Source of the DNA: Onthophagus taurus
Lineage: Eukaryota > Arthropoda > Insecta > Coleoptera > Scarabaeidae
Assembly: GCF_036711975.1 (NCBI RefSeq)
Contig: NC_091973.1
Coordinates: 3,286,001-3,350,000 of the forward strand
Length of the DNA stretch: 64,000 nucleotides
Direction: 5' to 3'
Shown here piece after piece: positions 1 to 10,790 of this stretch. Under the pieces are notes generated by a model that was not told the DNA's origin, made no database searches, and saw nothing but the letters and a program-made list of their open reading frames with translations. Numbering within the stretch: position 1 is the first letter of the stretch; every line of letters begins with the position of its first letter. A program made the position numbers and the translations under genes.

Positions 1-2792
1 TTTTTCATCGGCGGGGACGCAAAATCAAAGCTCCTTGTACCGGATCAATTTTAACTCATGAATACGTTAGCTTTTTTCTCCCCCTTCGTCTTTATCCCAT
101 TAATAAACATTACCTCCGTGTGATCTGTCTTACATCTTTACCAACCTCAGAACCCTCAGCATCTTAAATAATGTTATTTGCAAAATCTCGACTTCATCAT
201 TTTTTAAAATTACATAGACGTAAAAAAAATGTATTTATGAAATTGTTTTATTTGAAATCTGTTCGATCGAAAGGGTTAACGTTCGTGTGGTGGGCGGCGG
301 AGGGAAGGGCCATGTAACGGGCATAAACCGACCCGAACTGTAACATGTGGTTGGAAGTAGTGCTCTCCGTAAAGTTGCCGGCGGGCATATGGTGGTAACG
401 GCTCTTGCACGAGCCGCATCGTCAATGAGGATCGGTCCCGGCGTCGAATGGCATTCAAAAGCGCGTCAAAGCCCCTACAAACTTAATACGACGCGTCGTC
501 CTCGATCAATGGCCAAAGCTATATTAAGTCCATTACAAATTGTTTTACGACATAATGATCTGATAGAAAAAGAAAATATTCCAGTTTCAAGTATTTAATA
601 ATTCATCCCTAATACATTTTCAATTTCAATTCAAGTGCAACGAATCAAGTTTTTTTTTTAATGAATTTTTGCTCATTTTTGTTTTCTAAACAACTAAACC
701 GATTGGAAGCAGATTTACGAGTCGGGTCTTGGTTTACTAAAAGGTAGCAAGCGATAGTGAGAAAGTATGTGAGTACAAGACACGCGAACAGATAGGGCCC
801 TAATGGCAAGAAACAAGAAGTGAACTCGTAGGGTGAAAATTCGTGAAATTTATTCGCACTTTGTTACCGCTCCCTAAAAAACACAATTCCTTCCTAATAA
901 AGGGGCTACTTTACATGCTCGTTCAAAACGTCTGTCGCCCGTGAAAATAAAAAGGAGGCCGCCCCCCGCCGAAGTTAAAAGGCTCCTCGCGCCCGCCCGC
1001 CCGTTTCGATCATTTACTTTCGCGTTATAATTTCGCCAGGGAACATATTTCGCAGCTTAATATTTCTTTTGCCAAGCTGCGAAGGGGAAGTCCCTTATCG
1101 CGGACGTAAATGCCCCGCCGTGAATCGAGGTTTCGATTCGCCTTTGTAGTGATCCAAGCCGATTCCGGCATGGACCGTTCGAAAAACCTGTCACACAACC
1201 TCTATTATTGAAATGGTTTCACATCGATATCGATAAGTTAGGCTTGTATTCAACAACAAGAAAAAATGTTTTAATTAAATAAATCTTTGATATGATGTTA
1301 CGTATCATTTTAATAAATAAAATTAGGTTTAGCGAGGGTGACGTGACGAATAGTGCTATCGAAATAATGGCGTATGTTCGTAGTGGATGACTTCCTCGGC
1401 CGTCTTGTACCCGGATATTGCTGCCAATCTCGGGGGTCGTCCTGGGCACGATTAGAAGGCCGACAATGGGAGCGAGACGGATTTAATAAAGCACTCTTCG
1501 ATTGTGCCCTATCTCTCTCGTCTCATCGGGTCGCTCAGGCGGCGACCCGAACGACGTCGGCCCATTGATATGCATTGGACCCGCGCCCTCTTTGGATCTT
1601 TCGGCCGGATGCCCACATTCGATCTTTCACCTTTCGCCGGATCGCAAAGCTTTTAATAAATCGTACCGACGCCTTATCCGGACGATAGAAGAACGCGGGG
1701 AAGGAGTCGAAGATCTTGGAGTCGCGTCGCGTGTCGTCGATCGTCCGCTTGCTGCGGCGTAATAATCGCGGCCGGCAATAAATCTATAATCTCATTACTA
1801 AGCGTGTCGCTTTAATTGAAATCTCGTGTCTTAATGAACAAAGTGGTGAGACGCTCTCCGTCCGGCGGCGGCTGAGTGTGGCGACTCTTGCAAAACCAGT
1901 CCGCGACGGTGGCGCCCCCGCCGGCGCTCGTCCGCTCTTTGGCACGTGAGAAGTCCTTTCTCAACAAATAATCGATAAAACTTGGTACGTTTTACAACAG
2001 AGGAACGTTCAAATAATCCCGCTCAATCTGATGAATCAAATGAATGAAATGAATCAAAAGTGAGGTTACTTCAAAAAACCTCAAATACGTCAAGATCTCT
2101 GTCAATCGGAAACCTCGAATATCTTCTGGTGGTTCGGGAGTTCGATCTTCCGATCGGAAGCCGCCGCCGATGGAACAATTGAAGATATTTTGCGCCGAGA
2201 GCATCTCGGAGGGCCGGTCCTCGCCGAGACAATGGCCTGTCTTCTTTTTGGCGACACGGTCGGACGTTTCGGTCGTCAGAGTCTGTTCACTTCCTGAGCC
2301 GCGTTGACGAATATTCCTTGTTAGCCGAAAAAGGGCCAAAGCCGCCGGGGACGCATAATGAGCAAAAAACTTCCAATCGGACTTAAAACCTGACCGGCGT
2401 CCAGGTTATGGACGCGCATCAACCTCCTCAACCTACTGTAATCTTCAATTCGCAATTCCTAAACATCATGATTTTCCTAATCGATTTCATTTTAATCATT
2501 TTTATTTGCATTATAAAATGCGGGTGGGTTATAAATGGTAAACTAGTATCAATTTTGAATGGTATGCTTTGGCGGTCGCCGAGAGTGTGCAAACGCAATT
2601 AGCGGGGCGTTAATAAAGCGAATAATGGGAAGAAAGCGGTCGCATATTCGCGGTTAATTAATCTCCGTGGTGATCCATCACCCGGAGAGTCGAGGTTTGG
2701 AGTTGTTGGGTCGTCGGTGCCTGAGAGGTCTTGACGTCGGCGGTTCCGAGCGTTACTATACTATATTAACGGTCGTTTCTGTTCTGTTTCAG
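1..2792. other. Non-coding stretch, no recognised gene
   Basis: Mixed GC-rich and AT-rich sequence with no ORF that matches a family I know. A GC-rich minus-strand frame ends in a stop at 248-250 and is discussed in the findings. A short run built on GAATGAAAT/GAATCAAAT words lies near 2,030-2,060. The stretch is far upstream of trh and could hold enhancers, but nothing in it shows that directly. Confidence 0.5.
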
Positions 2793-3050
2793 ATATCGCG
2801 ACGACGCTCTCTGCTGGACTGAAAGGTAAGCGAGAAAGGTAAAGGGTACGACTTGGACGACGGTGTTTGTGTGAGTGTGTGTGTGTAGTACGTAAACGAG
2901 AATCGAAGACCGAAAGAATCGTAGAACGAAGTTGAGCGTCCGTTCACAGCTAACAGTTCTCCGTTTGCAGTTCGGAGTTCTTAGTTCTCTCGACTTGAGA
3001 AGGAGTTGAGAGAGTCGACAGTCGAGAAGGAGTTGAAGGCGAGTTGAGCG
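2793..3050 (+). other. Two candidate exons, gene unknown (probably untranslated)
   Basis: A 33-nt segment at 2,793-2,825 follows a pyrimidine-rich acceptor (GTTCTGTTTCAG) with a branch-like CTATATTAAC about 25 nt upstream, and is followed by donor GTAAGC. A second segment at 2,971-3,050 follows CCGTTTGCAG and ends at donor GTAAGA. The 145 nt between them would be the intron and contain a short (GT)n run. Two frames of the 33-nt segment are open, but I do not recognise either peptide. These could be leader exons of a long trh transcript, a lncRNA, or chance sites. Confidence 0.25.
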
Positions 3051-4076
3051 GTAAGAGACGGGGGTCTCTCTGCCGTTGCCGTTGCCGCTGCCGCTAACCT
3101 TTCGTCGGTCAGGTTTTTGTTATGTCGTTGCCATTATAGGTATGCGTCGATACTCGAAAGTTTTTCTCCGGCATCGGCAGCGTCCGACGCTGCTCTCGGA
3201 CGGGACGAGACGAGCCACGGGCATCGGCTAATGAGGGTGGAAAATAAAGCAAAACTGTTATAAATTATCTCCCGGTCGATTAGGGCCGCTCTATCGTCCG
3301 TCGATCGAAACCCGTTACGAAATTACCAGGCCTCGATTACGTCGGAAGGGTATCGGAGGATAATTTGTTTAAATAAGCGTACCCTTTCAAACCACGGGAT
3401 TGCCACTAGGGGGAGGAGGATAACGCCAAATTTTTAATCGGTTTATTAAAATTAATCCCACGGGGGGCGTTTTCCTTCCTATACTCCTCATATATTTATT
3501 TTATTCTTTTAACTTTTCATAATAACGGAGGCTACACAATTGAAGTGAAAGACTCCGCGTTACAAGGTCCGCGTACGTAGGGTTTCTCGAAAAAGGCCTA
3601 ACCATTGTTCGTTGGCCGGTAGGGCCTTATTAGGCGATCGAATAAATTAACGGGTAACTGAGCGAGTCCGGTCAAAAGAGAAGCCGTCACCGTCACAATA
3701 GACCGTCACCGTCCGCCGACGGGCGGCCTCCGGCTTTGGCCGCGGACCGAAATAAATCCAGATTATTTTCTAGCAAAAATATATGGTCGTCGTCTCTCGG
3801 CCGTTCTCTCGCCGATCACCGATCGCCGATCGCACAACGCAACAACGCCCTCTCCCGAACGTCTTCGGTGTCTCACGTACGACTTGCGTATCCACATTCT
3901 CAGCATACGTGGATTTTAATGAGCGACCGTCAACGCCCCAATTCACTATTAAAAATATTAACAAAAAGAAATCGTTGTTTGTATACCCACTTCACCTTGA
4001 TATTACTAAAAAAAGATTAATCCAACTTCAAGTATACAATATATAATTATAAATTTCGAATTTACTGATGATCCAT
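3051..4076. other. Non-coding stretch, nothing recognised
   Basis: It contains GC-rich blocks and AT-rich spacers. The overlapping short frames at 3,736-4,046 have no domain or splice context that supports coding. Confidence 0.5.
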
Positions 4077-4676
4077 ATTTTTATTAAAAATTCCTTTCCT
4101 TTACACGTTTCATCATAAGAAGGTTCCTACAAATCAATATCAAATTATAGATAATCAACTTTAAAGAATGAGGTTATGTATATTCCCTCTAAATTTATTT
4201 ATTACTTACATCGTGAATTTTGTGAATTTGGAGAAAAAATAACTATTATTACGATGCATTTATCGTATTGCTCAAACATTACAATTAATTTAACATTACA
4301 TTAATAACAAACACCGGTATCAAATTACAACTGGATAATTACAGGCGGTTCTTAGGATCAGAAATTAGGTTATGAGTTATGAGCGCGCTAAAAACCGGAA
4401 ACGTCCGAGAAGCCGCAAGGTCAATGTTTATAAATAATTAATTTTAATGTTTGAACAATACGATAAATACATCCTAATAGTAAATAATAGGATGTAAGTC
4501 CTCCAAATTCACTGACGATGTAAGTAATAAATAAATTTAGTGTTTCGAGGGAATATACATAACCTCATTCTTTAAAGTTGATTATCTATAATTTGATATT
4601 TATTTGTAGAATCCTCTGATGATGGCTTATCTAAGATGTACCGAAACATGTAAAGGAAAGGAATTTTTAATAAAAA
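4077..4676. mobile_element. Fold-back (MITE-like) element of about 600 bp
   Basis: The two halves are inverted copies. TTTTTATTAAAAATTCCTTT at the left end (from 4,077) is matched in reverse at 4,650-4,676. The segment 4,131-4,233 matches 4,501-4,607, and 4,250-4,294 matches 4,434-4,474. Only about 140 nt at the centre is unpaired. There is no coding capacity. The right arm contains CTGATGA (4,616-4,622) and, 20 nt on, GAAAC (4,643-4,647), the order of a hammerhead ribozyme core. The left arm lacks most of that segment. It is a non-autonomous element of unknown superfamily. Confidence 0.7.
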
Positions 4677-6136
4677 CATCGATCAACAGTAAGAAATTAT
4701 GTATATTTAAAAAAAAAGTTGTAGAAAATTATGAAATGTCGATATGATAGGAAATGATATGAAGTCAGAATGAGTAGGAATTGTGTAGTGGGTACGACAG
4801 GTGGACGCGAATGTCGAGTCCCGTTTAATTACGTACGACGGCGTGGGGTGTTGATTTATAGCGCAGTTAGAGATCTCATAAACGTACGGGGGCGAGGGGA
4901 GGAATGCCGGGGGGCCTTCGGGGACGATGACGGTCTCTTCGGCGGGCCCCCGGCGCGATTAAAACCGCGTCGAAATCGGCGCTACGGTTCCGCGAAACAA
5001 ATACTATCCCATATACGGGCCACCGTCCGACTATGGTCTAATCGTTTTCGAGAATCGAGAGCCGAGAGAAGACGCGGTCCGGTTTCGGCCGGCTCGTATT
5101 TATAAGAGCGCGACCAAAAAACATTTCGTTATTTTTACGCGTAATAAAAATAAAACGGCCGACTTCCAGCGAGGATTAATGGCGCTCGACGTACCGACAC
5201 GCGAACCATAACTTCGTATCCACGTCGATACCGACCTTTTCCACCACTGTGTTCCATCGTTCCGATGGTCGCCTGTCCGAATATGGTTCCGGCACGGCCC
5301 AAGCAAAAATACGATAATTAAAACCACCGATACGACGATGGCGGCCCCACAAACCCGCTTCGGTCCGGTTCGAGGGTGGATTGTGGAAACTACCGCAATT
5401 ACTCTCTAGTTTTTTCGCTATAAATCAAACCCGTGTTACCGTCCTGCAATATTGTTTGATGTACGGCCATCTGTTGGACAGCGGAAGATTAAGATTAAAA
5501 CAAACCCTACGACACGTCCGGTTACATCAAACTATCGTTAGAAAAAAAAAGCAAAAAAAAATAGGGGGAATACAAGTTGTGCATTCTCGTTTTGGGAAAA
5601 CGGTACAAAACGTAAAAGGTTAAATTATGTTTCTTTTGTTAATTATACCAAAGATGTATAGATCGGGATTCGCGGTTTTTTAAAGGCGCCGTCGGATTTA
5701 TCGAATCGGCATCGATCCCCGCGACTAATTCGCCGTATAACGAACGCCATTATCCCGCAATATAGTTAAATACTAATTGAATTTATTGTGTTCCGTGGTG
5801 TACCCGCAGAGGATGCCGCCGCCTGCGCGCTCCGAACTTATATCATTGTCCCGTCCGGGTAAGTGAGCTTTTTGGTTTGCCCGACCAATTAATAGCTCGT
5901 CCTCCAACCGGGCGTAGATCCCGAGATAGTTAGGAACGATCGCGGCCGTCCCCGGGACCGATTGCTATACTCCGACAAAACTATATTATTCAACTGTCGC
6001 GCATCCAACCTTATCTGATCGCTAACTCCAAGGATTCGATTTATTCCACATTTAACGGAAACTAATAATAATATTTATTTAAAAATAACATTAACAAGTA
6101 TTGTTGTGTACACCTCATCCCTGAGGTATATTTAAT
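4677..6136. other. Non-coding stretch, nothing recognised
   Basis: GC-rich DNA with a 111-codon open frame at 4,770-5,105. Its composition simply follows the GC-rich background, and no motif or splice signal supports it as a gene. Confidence 0.5.
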
Positions 6137-6417
6137 ATACAAGTGTCCTGTATCTTCCGCATCAGAGCAATATACGGTTGAAGGATATATTATTCTGAAG
6201 CGATTTTTCGAAATGTTTATAATAACCGCATTAAACAGTTCCCGTTTAAAATCGGGCCGGTCCGCCGCGCTGTTCATAACACGTTTCTGTGTACTCACCA
6301 ATAGATTCGACACGGAAAGAGAAATAAACTTTTTCCGTGAATATTAAATTCCGCTATTTAAATTCCTTCAACCGTATAATGCTCTGATGCGGATGATACG
6401 GGACACCTGTATATGAC
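6137..6417. mobile_element. Short inverted-repeat element
   Basis: An arm of about 48 nt beginning ATACAAGTGTCCTGTATC at 6,137 is repeated in inverted orientation at 6,362-6,417 with a few mismatches. About 175 nt lie between the arms and contain no gene. The layout is that of a small non-autonomous DNA element; no clear target duplication was found. Confidence 0.55.
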
Positions 6418-7536
6418 GACTCCTTATGTCTATGACTTTAAAAAGTGATTTTTAAATAAAATATAAAATAGAGAGAAGATATCAAATCGGGGGTTTTATA
6501 ACAAACAAGATATTTTTTTCGGTAGTGACTCCCCCTGGGTCGAGCTAGCAATAACCTGCTGTGATCCACAAGGAGTCGTATTAATCTCGCGCGGGAATAA
6601 CGTATTATCACTTATCGGGTAAAAATGGTACGTCAATTTATTTAAGGCGGCGCGACAACTCGAAATTACCTTTACTGATCGCGTACAAGCTCGCGCGACA
6701 CACGGCCAAGGCGGTAAGTATTAATAAAAAATGACGCCGGCCGTTTTAATTTAATAAGTCGGCTCGGGTATTTTTGTTCGCCGTAAATCATTCTTCAGCT
6801 TAAAAAAAATAAGAAAAAAAACCGCCGCCGGGGGCCCTTAGGCGACTCCGCCGGCGCACTAAAGAATATTAGACCGTTCCCGTCTCGGGTAAATAATACA
6901 GCGCTAATACCGTCGCCGAATGCGGGCGAGCTCCTTGCCTTCGACATATTACGGAATACGTAACGATACGACATCCGACAGTTTTACTTATTCAACAAAC
7001 CCCCGCGACCTTCCTACACTTCCTTCACCCTCTTCATATTTTTAGTTCTGTACACTTCAAAATAACTGTTTCCGCATACAACCCCCACACATAAAAACCA
7101 ATCTCTCACTCACAATTTCCACACACACATAAACATACATCATTATGACTTTAATATAAAAATATCTACCTAAATGTGTATATAACATTGTTGTGTTCTC
7201 ATGTTGTTATTTGAAGTCAATATATGAATGTCGGATTCGACAAAGTTTTGTCAACACCACAAAGCTAATCTAATTAGTTTGAGGACCAAGTTTTTGGTGT
7301 TATATTTTAATAAATCTAAAATGGAATTAACGTTTAATAACATTGAACTATATGCAAATTAGGTATATAATATATATATTTATAATTAGGTGTAATTAAA
7401 TCAACAATATTGATTATCAGTTTTTAGATAAAATTAAATTTGACTGAAAATTTATAGGTTGTAACATTAATTGCTAAGTGGGTCACCGATAATCCAGTTT
7501 TGGGAATTCATGGTTCAATTTCGGCGGAGGTTAAAA
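6418..7536. other. Non-coding stretch, nothing recognised
   Basis: GC-rich to about 7,010, then strongly AT-rich. No coding frame, RNA gene or repeat was recognised. Confidence 0.5.
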
Positions 7537-8150
7537 AATTAAAAGTGTAAAAATAATTTGCTTCTTAGATATCCTAATCCCAATCTAATTCTTTTTTTGG
7601 CACCCAGGAGGAGAAATGTTTTATGCACCTCAACCTATTAATGACGTAAATGATAGTAAAATTGGATTGTTTTGTCGCAAAGTTGTTAAGTTTTTGTTGT
7701 TGCTATGTTCTTCAAATATTCATTATCTTCTTAGTATCTTCCTTTATTCTTCTTCCTTCATCACCATTACTCTTCTGAGGAAGTTGCTAATTTTTGTCGC
7801 AAGTTTCCATATCTCTGTTAGAGACTTATATAATAACCCACGATCTGTAAGAGCTTGTCTTTGTTGTTAATCTTCTCTACTTTTCATAATAATCACTTCC
7901 ACTTTGTTCTCAGCTAATTGCTGGACTAATTCCTTCATGGTTCACCAACACTCTGCTGAGGAAGGTCATCATGATTTTTCTTGCCGCTGTTTTGACTATG
8001 AGTGCAGCCACATTGTTTTCTGCAAACTTAGGCAGTATATCTATTCCACGATTTTTGTCATTTATGGTAGATATTTTGGATCAAATTTCATTTTTCTTGG
8101 ATCTCGATTAGTATCAATTCAGCTCGCTTCCAATTGTATGTATTTAAAAT
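7537..8150. repeat. Interspersed repeat, copy 1
   Basis: It shares its start (AAAAGTGTAAAAATAATTTG) and several long blocks with the segment at 10,345-10,790, in the same orientation, including CACTTTGTTCTCAGCTAATT and TGTCGCAAGTTTCCATATCT. The copies differ by insertions and deletions, so this copy is longer. On the minus strand both copies keep a short frame reading MKELV-QLAENKVEVIIM, which suggests descent from a coding element, but both are broken. The element class is unknown. Confidence 0.65.
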
Positions 8151-8160
8151 AACATACAGT

Positions 8161-8195
8161 TGGGTTGGGTTGGATTTTGAATCCAACCTAACCCA
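8161..8195. repeat. Perfect-stem hairpin (one mismatch)
   Basis: Arms TGGGTTGGGTTGGAT (8,161-8,175) and ATCCAACCTAACCCA (8,181-8,195) pair around a 5-nt loop. It sits just past the end of interspersed repeat copy 1 and may mark its end. Confidence 0.6.
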
Positions 8196-10344
8196 CTTTT
8201 TTATTATAGAGATAAAATATAGAATAGAGATAAATATAAAATATGATGTATTTTAATAAAAATTTTTGAACTAAAACAATCTCAAATACTAAACGCAAAC
8301 TAAACATACATAAATCAAGTAGCTCTTTAAGTGCTTTATTATCGTAATTGGAGAAGTTGACTTGCCTTGGGTATAACTATAAGCTTTGCGTAGGAGTTAG
8401 TATGTAGTGACTTAAAAGCTATTAATAGACAAAAAAATGTATGGGAGGTGTGCACAACATTTTTTGTAGTAAAGTGAGAAGAAGTATTTAAGTTACTTTT
8501 TATTTGTAACGTTTTAAAGAAATTTGCGATCGTTTCCATTAATACTTGTAAGATAATAACTGTAGCTGAGATAATAAATCAAAGCTTGCCTTCCTGTTAA
8601 TCCGTCGGGATAACGCGGTGGTAATTAGCGGCAGCGTTTCTTAATCGAGGCGGTCTCGATTAGCGAAGGTACGTGACGGACGAAGTCCGTTGCTGACCTC
8701 GCGGAATCTTCTTCGCGAAAACGGTACACATAAAAGGGAGCGAAAATGGTAGTAGAGAGAGGGGCGATATGAAGATATAGGACTTATTTTGGGGGTTGCT
8801 TTGCGGCAGGGGTGCGAAGTCGCTTTTGGCGGCGCGTTACCCGTAGTTCACTATTCAACCCCGTCACGTTCGAAGCAATGTTGTGCGCTGACGTCCGGCA
8901 CCTTCCTGACTTTTGGTTTGCTTCCAGGAAACCGAGCGTCGACGAAGTTGGCAACCCGTCATCGGTAAACGCGCGGTAAGTCATCTCTTTTTAAATTCAC
9001 ACCTTCATTTTTTTACGGCTCGGCTACCTTCGTAACATAACAACTCGATCAAATCAGCTGATCTCGTCTTTCTTATAACTAACATTGAACTCTATCGAAG
9101 CATCTATCGGAAACGTCGCGATAACAACGCACGGGGATGTTGATAACCATCTATTCCATCAACGCGTATTGTGATTTGAGTCTATCTTTTCTTGTATGGC
9201 TTGACTCGTCTTTTTTTCGCTTAATTTACATTTAAAATCACTTTACGGGCACGTGCATCTTAAATTTATCGAAACGATTTTGTTTTTAACATTTTTTGTT
9301 GAAATACTAAGAGGGTTATTATTTAAAAATACTAATAGGTGCTTAATAGGTTAACCCCAATGATTTATACGATGATATTTACATAAAGGCGTACGGATTA
9401 CGGGCTACAAACTGCCCGCATGCAAATGAAGTGGACACTCAAATCCCGTTTCACGATGTGGGGTGGTATTTTTAATTACTTGTTGCTGGGAGGTCACGCG
9501 TCGGAATTAAGGGCTTTCGTTTTTATTGAGGGAAAATTAAAAACGTGAATTCATTGGGTTAAGTTTTGTTTGGGTTAAGCTATTTAGAAAGAAGAGGAAA
9601 TGATTGGCAACTGGGAGGGTGGTCAGCTGGGAAGAAAACGGTTTTATGGTATTATTATGCAACGTCCGAAGTCGCCCTTCTCGTGGATACGGAATGAAGG
9701 TTTTGGTCGGGGATGTATTTTACAATCGGTTACGATGATACAAGCGATCCACTTCCCCCAGCGGTCACCGCGATATCCCACTTAAATTAAAACGGATTTG
9801 ACGTATACCCTACTAATCTTGGGGGCGAGGGTGGCGTCATACCAAAAGATCCCTTGTCATTTTTCTTGTTTCGCCCACTCCAAATCGATGTTTTATCGGC
9901 ATATTTTCAATACTTTCCTTTTCCAGGAATCGTGTTCTCTCTTAACTCCAAGGAACCGTGTTTATAAACCGGGCGCACGAGGAGAGAGTAGTTCATCGCG
10001 ACGGGACACCGCGTTCGAATCAATCTTCGGCACACGGTTTATTGGAAAGGCCGGCACTTTTCGATAAATGCGCTGTCAGGTTCCGATGTTATTGCCTTCA
10101 TGCGATACAAACGACGAGATTAGCTCGAAACCGTAGGCGCCGCGGCCTCCTCCCGCTCGAGGGACCTTATTTTAATGACTAGCTTGTCCTGCGACGTTCC
10201 GATAATTAAGACAAACACTCCAGGGATAAGCCTCCTCGGTTGCTACAAGCTACCACTTGTTACTCCGGGGAGAAAAAAACCGGTAGCGATTAAAATACTT
10301 CTATTCTCCCTGTCTCTTCGCGTTTTGCATATATAGGGTGTAAA
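8196..10344. other. Non-coding stretch, nothing recognised
   Basis: Alternating AT- and GC-rich DNA. The short open frames here (for example at 8,784-8,984 and 9,798-10,182) show no family motif. Confidence 0.5.
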
Positions 10345-10790
10345 ATAAAAGTGTAAAAATAATTTGCTTCTTAGATATCCTAATCCCCATCTAATTCTTT
10401 TTTTGGCACTGTGGAGAAGAAATGTTTTATGCACCTCAACCTATTAATTGATCTTACATAGCCTAGACCCGCTCTCGTTTTTTGCAGATTGTTTTGGCGG
10501 AACGTTGTTAAGTTCTTGTTGTTGCTATGATCTTCAACTATTTGAAGAAGAAGTTGTTTTTTGCAAATTTTTGTCGCAAGTTTCCATATCTCTGTTAGAC
10601 ACTTATAGAATCACGGTTAGAGAGCTTGTCTATGTTGTTAATCTTCTCCTGCTTTCCATAATAATTACTTCCACTTTGTTCTCAGCTAATTGCAGGACTA
10701 ATTCCTTCATGGTCCACCAACACGCTTCTGTTGCTTCCAACATTGTTTTCTGCAAACTTAAGCAGTATAAATACAAAGGTCTGTATATAA
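10345..10790. repeat. Interspersed repeat, copy 2
   Basis: The second copy of the family seen at 7,537-8,150, in the same orientation. It has the same first 20 bases and the same ordered blocks, with a deletion in the middle. A minus-strand frame of 26 codons (MKELVLQLAENKVEVIIMES...) is intact here and broken by a frameshift in copy 1. Confidence 0.65.

Noticed and set aside
4770..5105. 111-codon open frame
   Set aside because: It lies in GC-rich DNA where stops are rare, and has no motif, splice context or coding-like composition distinct from the surroundings.
3906..8675. TACGTG sites as Trh/Tango autoregulatory elements
   Set aside because: A six-base word is expected about a dozen times in 25 kb on both strands, so these few sites mean nothing without conservation or binding data.
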